Source: Paramylibacter kogurei (GTDB taxonomy: Bacteria; Pseudomonadota; Alphaproteobacteria; Rhodobacterales; Rhodobacteraceae). From it: 64,000 bases of DNA. The stretch is taken from contig NZ_MDGM01000014.1 of the NCBI RefSeq assembly GCF_002742285.1, positions 124,001 to 188,000 of the forward strand. The letters run 5' to 3'. The notes below the pieces were generated by a model. That model saw only the letters and a list, made by a program, of their open reading frames with translations. It was not told where the DNA came from and made no database searches. Positions 45,695 to 54,465 of this stretch are shown here, piece by piece. Numbering within the stretch: the first letter of the stretch is position 1; every line of letters begins with the position of its first letter. A program made the position numbers and the translations under genes.

Positions 45695-45830
45695 ACAAGC
45701 GATAGGTCGCAGGCGGCAAACCATGTGCCGCGAATCTGTTGCCACTTTTCCAATGGCTGTTTATAGATTCACTCAGACGATGCCCCACGACGGGGCCAGA
45801 CAGGTGCGTTGCGTGTCGGTCGACCCACAT
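45695..45830 (+). promoter_or_regulatory. Structured leader of the cbiX-cobM operon
   Basis: A 272-bp gap precedes the operon. It holds successive hairpins: GCGGCA/TGCCGC (45713-45731, 7-nt loop), GCCA/TGGC (45741-45757) and GCCCC/GGGGC (45782-45796, 5-nt loop), followed by CCAGACAGGTGCG and a further CCC/GGG pairing near 45824-45835. Position before cobalamin genes and the GCCAG..GGTGC segment recall a cobalamin riboswitch. However, the GGTGNAANTCC and ACCTGCC boxes are not cleanly present. Called a structured leader of unknown class. Confidence 0.4.
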
Positions 45831-45882
45831 CGGGGGCCAAACCAACTTCGTCACGACGCCACCACATTGAGAGGAATATAAG

Positions 45883-46113
45883 ATGCGAATTTTAAGCGTG
45901 TTGTGCGTTGTATTGTTTCCAAACCTTGCCTTTGCCCATGTTGGACATATTGGCGAAGTTGCGGGCCACGGCCATATTTGGGGTTTGATCGCGCTGGGCC
46001 TTGCTGGCGCGGCGGCGGCATATGGTGCACGGCGTGCCAAAAAAGATGCTGAATCATCCGACCAAGAAGAACAAGCCGAAGAAGAATCAAACGAAGCCCC
46101 GCAGGAAGCTTGA
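45883..46113 (+). CDS. Small His-containing membrane protein (DUF6732-like)
   Basis: A 76-aa protein with a signal peptide (MRILSVLCVVLFPNLAFA), a short His motif directly after the cleavage site (HVGHIGEVAGHGH), one membrane helix (LIALGLAGAAAAYGA) and a very acidic C-terminus (about 12 Glu/Asp in the last 24 residues). The His motif recalls the metal-binding start of HupE/UreJ-type proteins. It is the first gene of the cobalamin operon and four bases before cbiX, so a cobalt-handling role is a reasonable guess. AGAGGAATATAAG precedes the start. Confidence 0.75.
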   Translation: MRILSVLCVVLFPNLAFAHVGHIGEVAGHGHIWGLIALGLAGAAAAYGARRAKKDAESSDQEEQAEEESNEAPQEA

Positions 46114-46116
46114 TCA

Positions 46117-47205
46117 ATGGCTGAAAAAATTGGTGTGATGATCTGTGGTCATGGATCACGGTCACAATCTGCTGTTGATGAATTTGCAACCTTGGCGGAA
46201 AAATTACCGCCTTTGCTACCACCTGAATGGCCGATGGAATATGGCTATCTGGAATTTGCAAACCCGCTGATCCGCGATGGATTGGATAATTTGCGCGCAC
46301 AGGGATGTACAAAAATTCTTGCGGTGCCGGGTATGTTGTTTGCGGCGATGCATTCAAAGAATGACATTCCAACGGTTTTAAATACCTACGCAGCAAAACA
46401 CGGTGTTGATATCAGTTATGGACAAGAGCTGGGCGTTGATCCGTTGATGATCGCTGCGGCGGGTGCGCGCGTACAAGACGCGGTTGACGCCGCCAATGCC
46501 AAACACGGTGAATTGCCATTGTCCGAAACTGCATTGGTGGTGATTGGGCGTGGTGCATCTGACCCTGATGCCAATTCCAACGTATCCAAAATTGCCCGCC
46601 TTCTGTGGGAAGGTATGGGTTTTGGTTGGTGCGAAACAGGGTATTCTGGTGTGACATTCCCATTGGTTGAACCCTGTTTGGATCATGTGTCAAAGCTGGG
46701 ATATAAACGCGTTATCGTATTTCCATATTTTTTGTTTTCGGGCATTTTGATTGATCGCATTTATGGGTTTTCGGATAAATGCGCCGAAAAATACCGCGAC
46801 ATTCAATTTGAAAAAGCTGGATATTTGGGTGATCACCCAAAGGTGTTGGAAACCTTTGTTCAACGTATCACAGAACAGGTTGGTGAAATTCCACCACCCA
46901 ATTGTGCGATGTGTAAATATCGCACGCAGGTGTTGGGGTTTGAATCCGAGGTTGGCGCCATCCAAGAAAGCCACCACCACCACGTGGAAGGCCAAGGTGC
47001 AAATGCACCCGGTTCAAATGTGGAGGATTGCAAATTGTGTGATACTTACTGTACTGGCGAATGCCGATTGGACATGGATCACCACCATCATCATGACCAC
47101 AGCCACTCGCATGACCACGATCACCATCACCACCATGATCATGTCCACGCAGAATACCCCCATGCGAAACACCCACATGGCCCAGAGAGCGCGCGAAAAA
47201 AGTGA
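46117..47205 (+). CDS. cbiX: Sirohydrochlorin/cobalt chelatase CbiX, long form with metal-binding tail
   Basis: Inserts Co(II) into the tetrapyrrole early in cobalamin synthesis. It is 362 aa: two CbiX-like halves (VMICGHGSRSQSAVDEF with the active His; MLFAAMHSKNDIP; VVIGRGASDPDANSNV; RVIVFPYFLFSGILIDRI). A Cys-rich segment follows (CAMCKYR ... CKLCDTYCTGEC), a likely Fe-S or metal site, then an extreme His/Asp tail in the last 45 residues (runs of 4-5 His). Long CbiX forms with His stretches and an Fe-S cluster are known. The stop overlaps the cobH start. Confidence 0.92.
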   Translation: MAEKIGVMICGHGSRSQSAVDEFATLAEKLPPLLPPEWPMEYGYLEFANPLIRDGLDNLRAQGCTKILAVPGMLFAAMHSKNDIPTVLNTYAAKHGVDISYGQELGVDPLMIAAAGARVQDAVDAANAKHGELPLSETALVVIGRGASDPDANSNVSKIARLLWEGMGFGWCETGYSGVTFPLVEPCLDHVSKLGYKRVIVFPYFLFSGILIDRIYGFSDKCAEKYRDIQFEKAGYLGDHPKVLETFVQRITEQVGEIPPPNCAMCKYRTQVLGFESEVGAIQESHHHHVEGQGANAPGSNVEDCKLCDTYCTGECRLDMDHHHHHDHSHSHDHDHHHHHDHVHAEYPHAKHPHGPESARKK

Positions 47206-47855
47206 CCAAGCGCCCGCCACTCCATTACATTCGCGAACCGTCAGAAATTTATGCACAGAGCTTTGCCACCGTGCGCAAAGAGGCGCGATTAGATCGGTTT
47301 GATCTATCCATGCAGCCGCTGGTCACACGGTTGATCCATTCTTGTGGCATGGTTGAAATCGCCGATCGGTTGGCATTTTCCCCCAATGCTGCGCGCGAAG
47401 GCATGGCGGCCCTTGCCGCGGGTGCGCCTGTGTTGTGCGATTGTGAAATGGTGGGTGCGGGCATTATCCGTCGATACTTGCCCACCGATAATCAAGTGAT
47501 TGTAACGCTGAACGATCCGTCTGTCCCAACACTTGCAAAAGACATCGGAAACACACGTTCCGCCGCTGCGGTAGAACTATGGCGCGATCACATTGACGGT
47601 GCTGTTGTGGCCATTGGCAATGCGCCCACGGCATTGTTTCATTTGTTGGAATTGCTAGATCAAGGTTGGGCAAAACCTGCGTGTATCCTTGGATTTCCCG
47701 TAGGGTTTGTCGGTGCAGCAGAAAGCAAAGCAGAGCTTGCCGCCAACCCACGAGGGTGTAATTTCATTGCATTGCGCGGGCGCAAGGGTGGTTCGGCAAT
47801 GGCATCGGCGGGTGTAAACGCGCTGGCCGCAGGACTGCCAGAGGATCGCACATGA
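47202..47855 (+). CDS. cobH: Precorrin-8X methylmutase
   Basis: Moves the C11 methyl group to C12, forming hydrogenobyrinic acid (or the cobalt form, as CbiC). It is 217 aa. The catalytic His is in TRLIHSCGMVEIAD. VLCDCEMVGAGI and IGNAPTALFHLLELL, with GFPVGFVGAAESK, are diagnostic. ATGA overlaps on both sides place it in the middle of a tightly coupled operon. Confidence 0.95.
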   Translation: MTKRPPLHYIREPSEIYAQSFATVRKEARLDRFDLSMQPLVTRLIHSCGMVEIADRLAFSPNAAREGMAALAAGAPVLCDCEMVGAGIIRRYLPTDNQVIVTLNDPSVPTLAKDIGNTRSAAAVELWRDHIDGAVVAIGNAPTALFHLLELLDQGWAKPACILGFPVGFVGAAESKAELAANPRGCNFIALRGRKGGSAMASAGVNALAAGLPEDRT

Positions 47856-49051
47856 GCGCGTGGTTGCATATCGTTGGCATCGGCGAAGATGGGCTTGAAG
47901 GATTAACCAGTGCAACGCGCACTGTTGTTGAAGCCGCGGAAATTATTATCGGCGGTGAACGTCATCACGCCTTGACCAAAGATTTGGATGCGACACGTAT
48001 TGCATGGCCTTCACCATTTGATGCATTGATCGAAACGCTGAAATCCAACCGTGGTAAACGGGTGGTTGTTTTGGCGACGGGTGATCCGCTTTGGTATTCC
48101 GTTGGCGCACGCATTGGGCGCGAGCTTGATCCAAGCGAGATTGTTTATCATCCGCAGTTATCTGCGTTTCAGTTGGCCGCGGCACGCATGGGTTGGTCGA
48201 TGGCCGATCTTGAAACGCTAACGGTGCACGGTCGCGCGATTGAGCAAATGGTTGCATTCATTCAACCAGATCAACGCTTGTTGATTTTAACTACAGGCAG
48301 CGAAACACCATCCCAAGTCGCCGCGTTTTTAAAAGAACGCGGATTTGGCGGCAGCCGCATGACGGTACTGGCATCAATGGGTGGAGAAAACGAACAACGT
48401 TTTGATGGAATTGCCCGCGATTGGGATCATGAAGTACCCGCGTTCAACACCTTGGCGGTGGAATGTATTGCCGCATCGGATGCAGCGTTGCTTCCTCGTG
48501 TGCCAGGATTACCAGATGAATTGTTTGCCCATGATGGGACAATGACAAAACAAGAGGTTCGTGCAGCAACACTGGCCAAGCTGATGCCCATGCGTGGTGC
48601 ATTGTTATGGGATGTTGGGTGCGGGTGTGGTTCTGTTGCGGTTGAATGGATGCGTGCGGCGCGATATGCGCGAGCGATTGGCATTGAACCACGCGATGAT
48701 CGTCGCGTTTTCGCGGCACAAAACGCGTTGGCACTTGGGGTGCCAAAATTGGAACTGGTGTCAGGTTCAGTACCAGAAAAACTGAATGGATTGACCGCGC
48801 CCGATGCGATTTTTATCGGTGGGGGATTGTCGATTGAAACCTTTGATGCGTGTTGGGAAGCACTGCGTCCGTTGGGGCGTCTGGTGTGCAATGCCGTTAC
48901 ATTGGAATCAGAGGCGCTGTTGATCTCCCTTCATAAAAAACATGGTGGTCAATTGACCAAGCTACAGATCAATCGTGCCGAACCCATTGGAAATTTGACA
49001 GGGTGGCGTCCATTAATGCCTGTCACACAATGGAGCCTTGTGAAACGATGA
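47852..49051 (+). CDS. cobL: Precorrin-6Y C5,15-methyltransferase (decarboxylating)
   Basis: Bifunctional SAM enzyme, 399 aa. The N-terminal CbiE domain (residues 1-200, IVGIGEDGLEGLT; VVVLATGDPLWYSVG) methylates one meso carbon. The C-terminal CbiT domain (about 220-399, GALLWDVGCGCGSVAVEWMRAA; IFIGGGLS) methylates the other and decarboxylates the acetate chain. Fused CbiE-CbiT is the CobL form. It overlaps cobH and cobI by four bases each. Confidence 0.95.
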   Translation: MSAWLHIVGIGEDGLEGLTSATRTVVEAAEIIIGGERHHALTKDLDATRIAWPSPFDALIETLKSNRGKRVVVLATGDPLWYSVGARIGRELDPSEIVYHPQLSAFQLAAARMGWSMADLETLTVHGRAIEQMVAFIQPDQRLLILTTGSETPSQVAAFLKERGFGGSRMTVLASMGGENEQRFDGIARDWDHEVPAFNTLAVECIAASDAALLPRVPGLPDELFAHDGTMTKQEVRAATLAKLMPMRGALLWDVGCGCGSVAVEWMRAARYARAIGIEPRDDRRVFAAQNALALGVPKLELVSGSVPEKLNGLTAPDAIFIGGGLSIETFDACWEALRPLGRLVCNAVTLESEALLISLHKKHGGQLTKLQINRAEPIGNLTGWRPLMPVTQWSLVKR

Positions 49052-49749
49052 TCGGTAAATTGTACGGTGTTGGGCTTGGGCCGGGCGACCCTGAGTTGAT
49101 GACGTTAAAGGCGTATCGTTTGATCCAAAATGCGGATGTCGTCGCCTATCCCACGCTCGAGGGTGGGGACAGTTTCGCACGATCAATCGCAGCGGATGTG
49201 ATCCCGAATGGTGTTGGCGAAATTGCAATTCATGTTCCCATGTCAGTTGAACGTGAACCCGCACAGGCCGCATATGATACAGGTGCGGCGGATATCGCTG
49301 GTGCACTCGATGCAGGAAAAAACGTGGTGGTGTTATGCGAAGGTGATCCGTTTTTTTACGGAAGCTTTATGTACCTGTTTTCCCGACTTGCAGATCGCTA
49401 TGAAACCGAAGTCGTTGCGGGTGTGACATCGGTGACAGCATGCGCAGCGGCGGTGCAAAAACCGCTGACAGCGCGCAACGAAGTGCTGACAATTATTCCA
49501 GGCCCGATTGGCGAAGATGACTTGCACGCCCGCATAAGCGGTGCAGAAGCAGTCGCCATCATGAAGGTTGGGCGCCATTTGCCAAAAATCAAAAAGGTGC
49601 TGACAGAGCTGAATTTGATTCAACATGCGGTTTATGTCGAACGCGCAACTTTACCAGTGCAAAAGGTGATGCCGCTTGCGGATGTGCCTGAACCCGCACC
49701 TTATTTTTCAATGATACTTGTGACCAAAGGAAACGATCCGTGGCTGTAA
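49048..49749 (+). CDS. cobI: Precorrin-2 C20-methyltransferase
   Basis: SAM-dependent tetrapyrrole methylase, 233 aa from the ATG at 49048, which overlaps the cobL stop. LYGVGLGPGDPELMTLKAYRLIQNADVVAYP and CEGDPFFYGSFMYLF are the CobI/CbiL motifs; GVTSVTACAAAVQKPL forms the SAM pocket. A longer reading frame from 49003 would run into cobL and lacks a ribosome binding site. Confidence 0.94.
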   Translation: MIGKLYGVGLGPGDPELMTLKAYRLIQNADVVAYPTLEGGDSFARSIAADVIPNGVGEIAIHVPMSVEREPAQAAYDTGAADIAGALDAGKNVVVLCEGDPFFYGSFMYLFSRLADRYETEVVAGVTSVTACAAAVQKPLTARNEVLTIIPGPIGEDDLHARISGAEAVAIMKVGRHLPKIKKVLTELNLIQHAVYVERATLPVQKVMPLADVPEPAPYFSMILVTKGNDPWL

Positions 49750-51536
49750 CACCCATCGTAATGTGCCTGTCAAATTCAGGCCTGCCAACTGCAAAACATG
49801 TGGCAAAAATTCTTGGCGTGCCATTGCATGGTCGCATGGATCGTGTGGCTGATGCCGATGTGTATTTTGAAAATGCATTGGATCACGCCCGCACATTGTT
49901 TGCGGCGGGCACCCCGATTGTTGGGGTTTGCGCGGCGGGCATATTGGTGCGTGCGGTTGCACCATTGTTGAATGATAAACGCGCCGAACCACCCGTTGTT
50001 GCTATCCCCGATGATGGATCAACGGTTATCCCATTGCTGGGTGGGCATCGTGGTGCAAACCGTTTGGCACGCGATATTGCGACTGGTTTGAAAACACATG
50101 CCGCGGTGACAACCGCTGGTGATGTGGCACTTGGCGTCGCACTTGATGAACCGCCTGTTGGTTGGCGTTTGGCCAATCCAGATGCGGCGAAATCAGTGAT
50201 GGCGGCGTTATTGTCGGGCGAAAAACCACAAATTATCGGTGACAATATTTGGGATTTGGATGGTGATGACAATGGGAGCGTGAAGCTTATCGCAAGCGAA
50301 CGTAGCGTTGTAACCGATGAAGATACGCTTGCCTATCACCCGCAAAAATACACGTTGGGTTTGGGGTGTGCACGCGGTTGTGACGTTGATGAAATGTGGG
50401 ATCTGGTGATGGCCAGCCTGAACAAGGCGGGCATTGCCAAGGAAACGATCGCCGCTGTTGGGTCGCTTGATCTGAAGGGTGATGAACCTGCTATGATTGA
50501 AACGGCGGCGCGGTTGGGCGTTCCATATCGATTGTTCAGCGCAAGCGAGCTTGAAGCGCAGAGCGCAAAATTGGCAAACCCATCGGATGTTGTGTTTAAC
50601 GAGGTTGGATGCCACGGCGTTTCAGAAGGTGCCGCGATTGCGCTTTGTGATGGAACGCTCACACTGGAAAAACAAAAGACCGCAAATGCAACATGTGCGA
50701 TTGCCAGCAATGGTGATTTGATAACCGAATTTGCGGGACGTTCACGCGGCAAACTATCAATCATCAGCACAGGGCCAGGTCAACATAGCTGGCGCACACC
50801 AGAGGCAAGCCATCTGGTGCAAGAGGCCGAAGAATTGGTCGGCTATGGGCTTTATATCGATCTGCTGGGACCATTGGCGCATGGTAAAACACGTTCTGAT
50901 TTCCCACTGGGTGGTGAGGAGGATCGATGCCGCTATGCGTTGGAACAGGCAGGGAAGGGTAAAAATGTTGCGTTGATCTGTTCAGGTGACGCAGGCATTT
51001 ATGCCATGGGCGCGTTGGTGTTTGAATTGTTGGATCGCGGTCCTGATCAAATGGGTGTCAGTGATGCGGCACGCCGCGTAGAGGTGCAGTGCACCCCTGG
51101 TGTTTCCGCATTGCAAGGCGCAGCGGCACGCGCGGGTGCGCCACTGGGACATGATTTTTGCGCGATAAGCCTGTCGGATTTATTGACACCACGCGAGGAT
51201 ATTATCAAACGATTGAACGCAGCCGCGATGGGTGATTTTGTGATTGCGTTTTACAATCCCGTTTCGATGCGCCGTCGTACCTTGTTGGCCGAAGCACGTG
51301 ACATTTTATTACAACATCGCCCAGCGGACACCCCCGTGATGTTGGCAAGTTCGCTTGGGCGGCCAGAGGAACACATCAGATATCGGAAACTTTCAGAATT
51401 GGAAGTGGACGAAGTTGATATGTTGACTGTGGTATTGATTGGATCCTCACATTCCAAATTGGCCAATCTGGGCGAAGGTCAACGGATGTACACGCCGCGC
51501 GGTTATGCCCGCAAAATTGACGGAGATTTATCATGA
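49740..51536 (+). CDS. cobJ: CbiG-CobJ fusion: cobalamin protein CbiG plus precorrin-3B C17-methyltransferase
   Basis: A 598-aa two-part enzyme from a GTG at 49740 that overlaps cobI by 10 bp. Residues 1-330 are a complete CbiG: the N-terminal part has DDGSTVIPLLGGHRGANRLA (91-110), used in the anaerobic route to open the ring-A lactone. The C-terminal CbiG/CobE part has LGLGCARGCDVDEMW. From about 337 (LSIISTGPGQHSWRTPEA) a full CobJ/CbiH methylase follows, with ICSGDAGIYAMG and FYNPVSMRR. The fusion would perform ring contraction and lactone chemistry in one chain. Which route (early- or late-cobalt) it serves is ambiguous. Confidence 0.92.
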   Translation: MAVTPIVMCLSNSGLPTAKHVAKILGVPLHGRMDRVADADVYFENALDHARTLFAAGTPIVGVCAAGILVRAVAPLLNDKRAEPPVVAIPDDGSTVIPLLGGHRGANRLARDIATGLKTHAAVTTAGDVALGVALDEPPVGWRLANPDAAKSVMAALLSGEKPQIIGDNIWDLDGDDNGSVKLIASERSVVTDEDTLAYHPQKYTLGLGCARGCDVDEMWDLVMASLNKAGIAKETIAAVGSLDLKGDEPAMIETAARLGVPYRLFSASELEAQSAKLANPSDVVFNEVGCHGVSEGAAIALCDGTLTLEKQKTANATCAIASNGDLITEFAGRSRGKLSIISTGPGQHSWRTPEASHLVQEAEELVGYGLYIDLLGPLAHGKTRSDFPLGGEEDRCRYALEQAGKGKNVALICSGDAGIYAMGALVFELLDRGPDQMGVSDAARRVEVQCTPGVSALQGAAARAGAPLGHDFCAISLSDLLTPREDIIKRLNAAAMGDFVIAFYNPVSMRRRTLLAEARDILLQHRPADTPVMLASSLGRPEEHIRYRKLSELEVDEVDMLTVVLIGSSHSKLANLGEGQRMYTPRGYARKIDGDLS

Positions 51537-52324
51537 CGGTTTATTTTATCGGCGCTGGTCCAGGTGACCCTGATTTGATCACGGTAAAATCACGTGGATT
51601 GATCGAACGATGCCCAGTGTGTCTGTATGCGGGATCATTGGTGCCAGAGGCTGTAGTTGCATTTGCACCAAAGGATGCAATCGTCAAAGACACTGCGGCG
51701 ATGACGTTGGATGATACCCACGCTGAAATCAAAGCAGCGCACGAGCGGGGCGATGATGTTGCACGGGTTCATTCAGGTGATCCATCGCTTTATGGTGCTA
51801 TTGCTGAACAAATCCGACGTTTGCGTGCGGATAACATTCCATTTGAAATTATCCCAGGTGTACCTGCATATGCGGCGGCGGCGGCTGCGATTGGGCAGGA
51901 ATTGACGATCCCAGAAATCGCGCAATCAATTGTTTTGACGCGCATGTCAATGCAATCCACTGGCATGCCCGAAGGTGAAACACTGGATAATTTTGGCCGT
52001 ACAGGTGCAACATTGTGCATCCATTTGGCCATTCGCAATATGCGTGCAATCGAACGAGAATTAACCCCGCATTACGGCGAAGATTGCCCCGTTGTTGTTA
52101 TTTATCGCGCAAGCTGGCCTGATCAAATTATCATTCGCGGAACATTAAAAGATATCCGCAAAAAGGTGCGCGCCGAAAAAATCACACGTACAGCATTGGT
52201 GATGGTCGGCCCTGCATTGGCAGAAGGGCACGATTTTGTTGATAGTGCGCTTTATGATCCAACCAAGCCACATGTTTTGCGCCCAGTTGTGGGTGTTGAT
52301 TTGATCGAACCAAACAACACCTGA
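51533..52324 (+). CDS. cobM: Precorrin-4 C11-methyltransferase
   Basis: SAM-dependent methylase, 263 aa, with VYFIGAGPGDPDLITVKSRGLIERCPVCLYAGSLVP and VHSGDPSLYGAIAEQIRRL, the CobM/CbiF signatures, and SIVLTRMSMQSTGMP near the substrate site. Last gene of the plus-strand cobalamin operon. A long hairpin follows 16 bp on. cobK/cbiJ, cobF and cobG/cobZ or cbiD are not in this unit. Confidence 0.95.
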   Translation: MTVYFIGAGPGDPDLITVKSRGLIERCPVCLYAGSLVPEAVVAFAPKDAIVKDTAAMTLDDTHAEIKAAHERGDDVARVHSGDPSLYGAIAEQIRRLRADNIPFEIIPGVPAYAAAAAAIGQELTIPEIAQSIVLTRMSMQSTGMPEGETLDNFGRTGATLCIHLAIRNMRAIERELTPHYGEDCPVVVIYRASWPDQIIIRGTLKDIRKKVRAEKITRTALVMVGPALAEGHDFVDSALYDPTKPHVLRPVVGVDLIEPNNT

Positions 52325-52339
52325 TCACAATGCGATAAC

Positions 52340-52373
52340 TTTTTCACCAATTCTTGCACGAATTGGTGAAAAA
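52340..52373. terminator. Long hairpin after cobM
   Basis: TTTTTCACCAATTC (52340-52353), loop TTGCAC, GAATTGGTGAAAAA (52360-52373): a perfect 14-bp stem with A/T-rich ends and no T-run after it. It probably ends or stabilises the cob transcript, but as a symmetric palindrome it could also be a protein-binding site upstream of dgcN. Confidence 0.6.
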
Positions 52374-52479
52374 CGAACCGTTTCTTCGAAAATTAGTTGT
52401 TCATTGCGATGATTTAATGAAATCTTGCGCTGTCATCGCTTTATATCGTTTCGTGAACTTCTAATTTGGGAATGAAACG

Positions 52480-53481
52480 ATGATCAAAACACCATATCTT
52501 CTTTTCTTGGGCGATGCGCCTGATGCGTTGGCGGCAAAGGTTGCCCAAGGGATCAAAGACTGGCGCCCCGAATATTCGATTGGGCAATATCGCATGGATA
52601 ATTGTCACGCGGATATGGGGTTGCCTGATATGGATTTTGATGCAGCGGTTGCCGCTGGTGTAAAAACGCTGGTCATTGGCGTTGCAAACCGTGGGGGCGT
52701 TATTTCACCCGCATGGCGTGTTGTTTTGGAACGCGCGTTAGAGGCAGGATTGGATATCGCGTCTGGCCTGCACAACTTGTTGGCGGATGAACCAGAATTG
52801 GTTGCAGCGGCGGCATTGCATGGGCGCGAGCTGCACGATGTACGTGTGCCGTCCGTGCAATACCCGATTGCAAATGGTGTGCGCCGCGCTGGCAAACGTT
52901 GCCTTGCGGTTGGCACGGATTGTTCGGTTGGTAAAATGTACACAGCCCTTGCGATGGAAAAAGAAATGGTTGCACGCGAAATGAAGGCAACGTTTCGCGC
53001 CACAGGGCAAACAGGTATTTTGATCACAGGCAGCGGTGTACCGCTTGACGCTGTGATTGCTGATTTCATGGCTGGGTCTGTTGAATATATTACGCCTGAA
53101 AATGAAGCGGATCATTGGGATCTGATCGAAGGGCAGGGATCGTTATATCACGCGTCATATTCTGGCGTGACTATGGCGTTGATCCATGGCGGTCAGCCCG
53201 ATGCGTTGATCCTGTGTCATGAACCAACACGCAAACACATGCGTGGATTGCCAGATTATCAACAGCCAAGCTTGGAAGAATTGCGCGATACTGCGTTGAT
53301 TATGGCGCGTGTCGTAAACCCAGATGTCAAGGTTGTTGGTATTTCGGTGAACACCCAACATTTGTCGGATACGGAATCTGTTGCGTATTTGGAAGAAACC
53401 GAAAAACGCATGGGTTTGCCTGCGGTTGATCCTTTCCGAAATGGCGCGGGGCGTCTGGTGGATGCTTTGGCAAACTGTTAA
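52480..53481 (+). CDS. dgcN: DUF1611 / DgcN-type N-acetyltransferase for D-glutamate
   Basis: A 333-aa protein of the DUF1611 family. Reports on marine Proteobacteria and archaea assign DgcN to N-acetylation of D-glutamate as the first step of a D-Glu catabolic route with DgcA. A P-loop-like motif GTDCSVGKM (145-153) opens the C-terminal domain, with FRATGQTGILITGSGVPLDAV and CHEPTRKHMRG further on. The gene is followed after 9 bp by dgcA, the diagnostic pairing. The function is taken from the family and neighbour; older annotation would read 'DUF1611'. Confidence 0.86.
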   Translation: MIKTPYLLFLGDAPDALAAKVAQGIKDWRPEYSIGQYRMDNCHADMGLPDMDFDAAVAAGVKTLVIGVANRGGVISPAWRVVLERALEAGLDIASGLHNLLADEPELVAAAALHGRELHDVRVPSVQYPIANGVRRAGKRCLAVGTDCSVGKMYTALAMEKEMVAREMKATFRATGQTGILITGSGVPLDAVIADFMAGSVEYITPENEADHWDLIEGQGSLYHASYSGVTMALIHGGQPDALILCHEPTRKHMRGLPDYQQPSLEELRDTALIMARVVNPDVKVVGISVNTQHLSDTESVAYLEETEKRMGLPAVDPFRNGAGRLVDALANC

Positions 53482-53490
53482 GCGACAATC

Positions 53491-54459
53491 ATGGATATTA
53501 CAGTAACGCATGATCGTTTTCAACTCGCGCAAGTTTTCACCATTGCACGCGGTTCACGCACCGAAGCCAAGGTTATTACAGTAAACATCACCAAAGATGG
53601 TCAAACGGGGTGGGGGGAATGCGTGCCCTATGCCCGTTATGATGAAACAATGGACAGTGTTGCGGCACAGATCGCAGCATTGCCAAAACAATTTGATCGT
53701 ATGGAATTGTTGGATTTATTGCCAGCAGGCGCAGCGCGCAACGCTGTTGATTGCGCGCTTTGGGATTTGGAGGCCAAATTAGCCCGCAAACCTGTTTGGG
53801 AATTGGCAGGGTTAAACCCACTAAAACCAGAGATAACGGCGTTTACGTTATCTTTGGCTGATCCAGAAGTGATGGAAAAAGAAGCTGCGAAAAATGCGTT
53901 TCGCCCATTGTTGAAAACCAAACTTGGTGGTGGCGATGCGGATGTTTCGCGGATCAAGGCGGTGCGTGCAGGTGCGTCAGATGCCACAATTATTGTTGAT
54001 GCGAACGAAGGTTGGACACCGGAATTGTACGCAACACTTGCACCTGTCTTGGTTGATCTTGGTGTGACGATGGTTGAACAACCGTTGCCAGCAGGTGCTG
54101 ATGATGCATTGTTAAAAATGGATCGCGTCTTGCCTGTTTGTGCCGATGAAAGCTGTCATGATCGGACAAGTTTGCCCAAGTTAAAGGGCAAATATGACAT
54201 GGTGAATATCAAACTTGATAAAACCGGTGGCTTGACCGAGGCATTAGCATTGCGTTCGGAGGCAATCGCACAAGGGTTTGAAGTGATGATTGGATGTATG
54301 GTCGGTTCATCACTCGCCATGGCGCCAGCGGTTTTGTTGGCGCAGGGTGCGGCGGTTGTTGATCTTGACGGGCCGCTGTTATTGGGCGAAGACCGCGAAA
54401 ACGCGCTTTATTATGATGCACAAGGTGTGCATCCAGCGGATAGTAAACTTTGGGGATAA
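53491..54459 (+). CDS. dgcA: N-acetyl-D-glutamate racemase DgcA (enolase superfamily)
   Basis: A 322-aa enolase-superfamily protein related to Ala-D/L-Glu epimerases. Catalytic lysines are in KTK (142-144) and at K241 (NIKLDK). Metal ligands are D170 (VDANEGW), E196 (VEQP) and D219/E220 (CADES). Behind dgcN it is best read as the racemase turning N-acetyl-D-Glu into the L form; a dipeptide epimerase is the alternative. Six bases separate its stop from the aminotransferase gene. Confidence 0.88.
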   Translation: MDITVTHDRFQLAQVFTIARGSRTEAKVITVNITKDGQTGWGECVPYARYDETMDSVAAQIAALPKQFDRMELLDLLPAGAARNAVDCALWDLEAKLARKPVWELAGLNPLKPEITAFTLSLADPEVMEKEAAKNAFRPLLKTKLGGGDADVSRIKAVRAGASDATIIVDANEGWTPELYATLAPVLVDLGVTMVEQPLPAGADDALLKMDRVLPVCADESCHDRTSLPKLKGKYDMVNIKLDKTGGLTEALALRSEAIAQGFEVMIGCMVGSSLAMAPAVLLAQGAAVVDLDGPLLLGEDRENALYYDAQGVHPADSKLWG

Positions 54460-54465
54460 CACATC

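Noticed and set aside
45695..45830. Firm call of a cobalamin riboswitch
   Set aside because: Location and some pieces fit, but the core consensus boxes could not be matched by eye, so it is only listed as a structured leader.
46960..47190. His-codon repeat in cbiX as a tandem DNA repeat or CRISPR-like array
   Set aside because: Irregular CAC/CAT runs encoding a metal-binding tail; no spaced identical repeats.
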